The notes beneath the pieces were generated by a model that had not been told where the DNA came from, did no database searches, and saw only the letters and a program-made list of their open reading frames with translations. A stretch of 55,000 nucleotides of DNA, from assembly GCA_030141605.1 (NCBI GenBank), contig JAQGDQ010000679.1, positions 1 to 55,000 of the forward strand, in the 5' to 3' direction. Positions 52,887-55,000 of the stretch are shown here, piece by piece. The DNA comes from Tubiluchus corallicola. Its lineage: Eukaryota > Priapulida > Priapulimorpha > Priapulimorphida > Tubiluchidae. Within the stretch, counting starts at the first letter, position 1. Every line of letters begins with the position of its first letter. A program made the position numbers and the translations under genes.

Positions 52887-53298
52887 ACCCACCTGCACTG
52901 TGTTGTACTGTACTGTACTGTACTGCACTGCACTGCACTGCACTGCACTGCACTGCACTGCACTGCACTGCACTGTACTGTACTGTAGTGTAGTGTGCTG
53001 TGCTGTGCTGCGCTGCGCTACACACTACACTACACTACACTACACTACACTACACTACACTACACTACACTACACTACACTACACTACACTACACTACAC
53101 TACACTACACTACACTACACTGCACTGCACTATACTATACTGAACTAAACTATAATATACTATGCTACGCCATGTCATGCCATACCATACCATACCATAC
53201 CATACCATACCATACCATACCATACCATACCATACCATACCATACCATACCATACCATACTATACCATACTTTACTATACTACACTATACTATACTAT
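52887..53298. repeat. Graded pentanucleotide tract 2
   Basis: Same block order as tract 1: CTGTA, CTGCA, CTGTG/CTGCG, long (CTACA)n, then (CCATA)n, CTATA, ending in the same ATCGTAATATATATAGTTTA AAAAACTTAGCTC flank. Block lengths differ: CTACA is long here, CTGTA is long in tract 1. Confidence 0.95.
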
Positions 53299-53526
53299 CG
53301 TAATATATATAGTTTAAAAAACTTAGCTCCTGTAAACGAATCTTGTGTTTCTGAATGCATACAACATCATTCTGGTTGCATAATGAGCGCAGTATATACA
53401 AACTACGAGGGTTCTTATTGAACAACACTTAGAGGATGCAACTCTTAGTAAATTACTTTGAGATGATATTGTATCCTGAGTAATATTTTCCATGACAACT
53501 TTAGATAGAAAGTTAATGCTTGCATG

Positions 53527-53685
53527 ATTGTTTTACAAAATGACTTACGAAACGGTCATATGAGTGTGCCAATAGGCCATTGCATTACCATTAAGCAACT
53601 AATTGCGGGATTGTTTACAAGATGACTTACGAAACGGTCATATGAGTGTGCCACTAGGCCAAGCATTACCATTAACTAAATTGTC
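53527..53685. repeat. Tandem duplication of about 78 bp
   Basis: Two copies of ATGACTTACGAAACGGTCAT, ATGAGTGTGCCA.TAGGCCA and GCATTACCATTAA, about 88 bp apart. Confidence 0.85.
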
Positions 53686-53957
53686 TTTTTGTTTCTCTTG
53701 AAGACGCTACTACAAAGAAAACTTGAGTATTCACTTATTACAACGAGTTTGCCTTTCAACACTCTGCCTAGGGCAAAGCGATGTCATAACTTGACGGCAC
53801 CTAATGCTAAACATCTTGCTCATTTACTTTGGGAACTAATCTGCATATGAAAATTCAGTAGGCCGGTTTTATCATTGCTAGGGAACCGATGTCTGATATG
53901 CTCGGTCCAACATTCATGTTGCTGCTTGATTCGGCTTCATTTCTTTTCAACGAGAAT

Positions 53958-54087
53958 AATTCATCTAAAGCATTATATTCATCTAAAGTATTATATTCAT
54001 CTAAAGTATTATATTCATCTAAGGCATTATATTCATCTAAAGCATTATATTCATCTAAAGCATTATATTCATCTAAAGCATTATACG
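53958..54087. repeat. 18-bp minisatellite, 7 copies
   Basis: Unit TCATCTAAAGCATTATAT with C/T and A/G variants. 18 = 6 codons; frames on both strands (YNALDE on the minus strand) stay open through it. A 94-codon minus frame spanning it is not supported by anything else. Confidence 0.92.
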
Positions 54088-54239
54088 CCGGTTTTACTCT
54101 AGTTGAACTGTTGTCAGCAAAACCGATGGCGTTTAACAATGAATATGAGATATTGTTAAAAATGCTTGGTCATAATTACTTTTTTAATTTTGCGATTGCT
54201 CGTGATTAACCCTTTAACCGTGCGCATAGACGGAAATTG

Positions 54240-54320
54240 TATATATATATACATATACATATATATATATATATATATGTATCACCATCATCACCACCAT
54301 ATATATATATGTATGTATAA
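54240..54320. repeat. (TA)n-rich tract with CATCACCAC patch
   Basis: TATATACATATAC runs with an interposed CACCATCATCACCACCAT. Confidence 0.85.
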
Positions 54321-54354
54321 AATCATCACTATGTATAGATGATGGTTCACAATA

Positions 54355-54806
54355 CAATATACATATTGTTCATGGTGATAAATCTTTGTTTGCACAATAC
54401 ATACATACATGCAATTCCTCTATTTGCAGGCCGATAATTCTGCACTGTATCATTATATAAGAGCGTACATACAACGCGGAACACGGCCAATTATAATTAT
54501 GTCCTTAATACACGTACCGCAAACTTGCTTATAAAACATTTTAGCAATTATTTATAATGATTAAGATCCATAATAACAGAATTCATTCACTGGGATTACT
54601 TAGACTACACTAGGAAGGTATTAAAAAGGACAAATTTTTCTACGTGCAAGATTTACTTAAAATATATTATAAGAACAAGGAGTTTTACTAAAATTTACCA
54701 GTTATACCTATACGTATATAAATAAACATATATAAGTGTGCGTGAGCTAAAATTTTTACTGTATTATGCATTTAACCCTTTTACATCTCTTTACAAACTA
54801 ATAAGA
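54355..54806. repeat. Dispersed repeat/segmental duplicate, copy B (partner at 3766-4395)
   Basis: Same order of blocks as copy A but without the 121-bp LINE end; the site reads GGCCAATTATAATTATG. The flank beyond 54806 differs from copy A. Confidence 0.8.
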
Positions 54807-55000
54807 TATATATATAGAAAAACATTCTCTAACACCCAAGGGCGTATCAAGACTACGACGCTCTAGGCTGATAGTGCTACCTGCCCATTTCTATTGACAA
54901 TTTATAGTTGTTTATGTAATAAATAGATTAATTAATTACTTGTGGTGTGTTAGTTAACCTATTTTCTACATGGTGATTGTTAATTAGGTAGTGCTTGCTT

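Noticed and set aside
51864-53303. Tyr/Thr/Leu/Cys-rich frames of 83-120 codons
   Set aside because: Pentanucleotide repeats read in three frames.

Overview
The window is nuclear DNA of an animal, most likely an invertebrate. It is AT-rich, its genes are split by GT-AG introns, non-coding DNA dominates, and it carries LINE, hAT, Tc1/pogo, piggyBac-like and Harbinger-like elements. I cannot name the species or phylum. Almost every open frame of 60-100 codons is a repeat or a chance frame. Two conserved protein-coding genes stand out, both on the plus strand, and there are traces of a third.

Layout. 1-1.07 kb: a foldback element at the window edge. 1.07-1.94 kb: a Harbinger-like MITE filled with a 41-bp minisatellite. 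1.95-3.5 kb: one or two exons of an unidentified gene with a TTAA-flanked MITE between them. 5.6-29.7 kb: an ANKRD10-like ankyrin-repeat gene whose introns hold an 82-bp satellite (14.1-15.9 kb), several dispersed repeat families, hAT, pogo-like and TTAA elements, LINE ends and a tRNA-derived SINE. 29.9-33.4 kb: a second, inverted copy of the TTAA MITE, then LINE 3' ends. 34.08-45.81 kb: a complete UBE2A/UBE2B (RAD6) ubiquitin-conjugating enzyme gene in five exons, with LINE fragments and a long inverted repeat in its introns. 45.8-55 kb: 3' flank, then a run of tandem arrays (36-bp higher-order array, 57-bp array, two graded pentanucleotide tracts, 18-bp array), a Ty3/gypsy integrase fragment, and a diverged duplicate of the 3.8-4.4 kb segment.

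Most interesting biology. The ANKRD10-like gene has two adjacent, equally long (153-nt, phase 0-0) homologous exons separated by a 37-bp intron. Using either one alone keeps the ankyrin register between exons 1 and 4; using both breaks it. This is the architecture of mutually exclusive exons enforced by an intron too short to splice. A second theme is that at least two unrelated DNA-transposon families here have turned their own terminal sequence into minisatellites.

Limits. Exon joins, repeat borders and family names were worked out by eye. The exon 5-exon 6 join of the ANKRD10-like gene is one base out of frame in my reading and is flagged.
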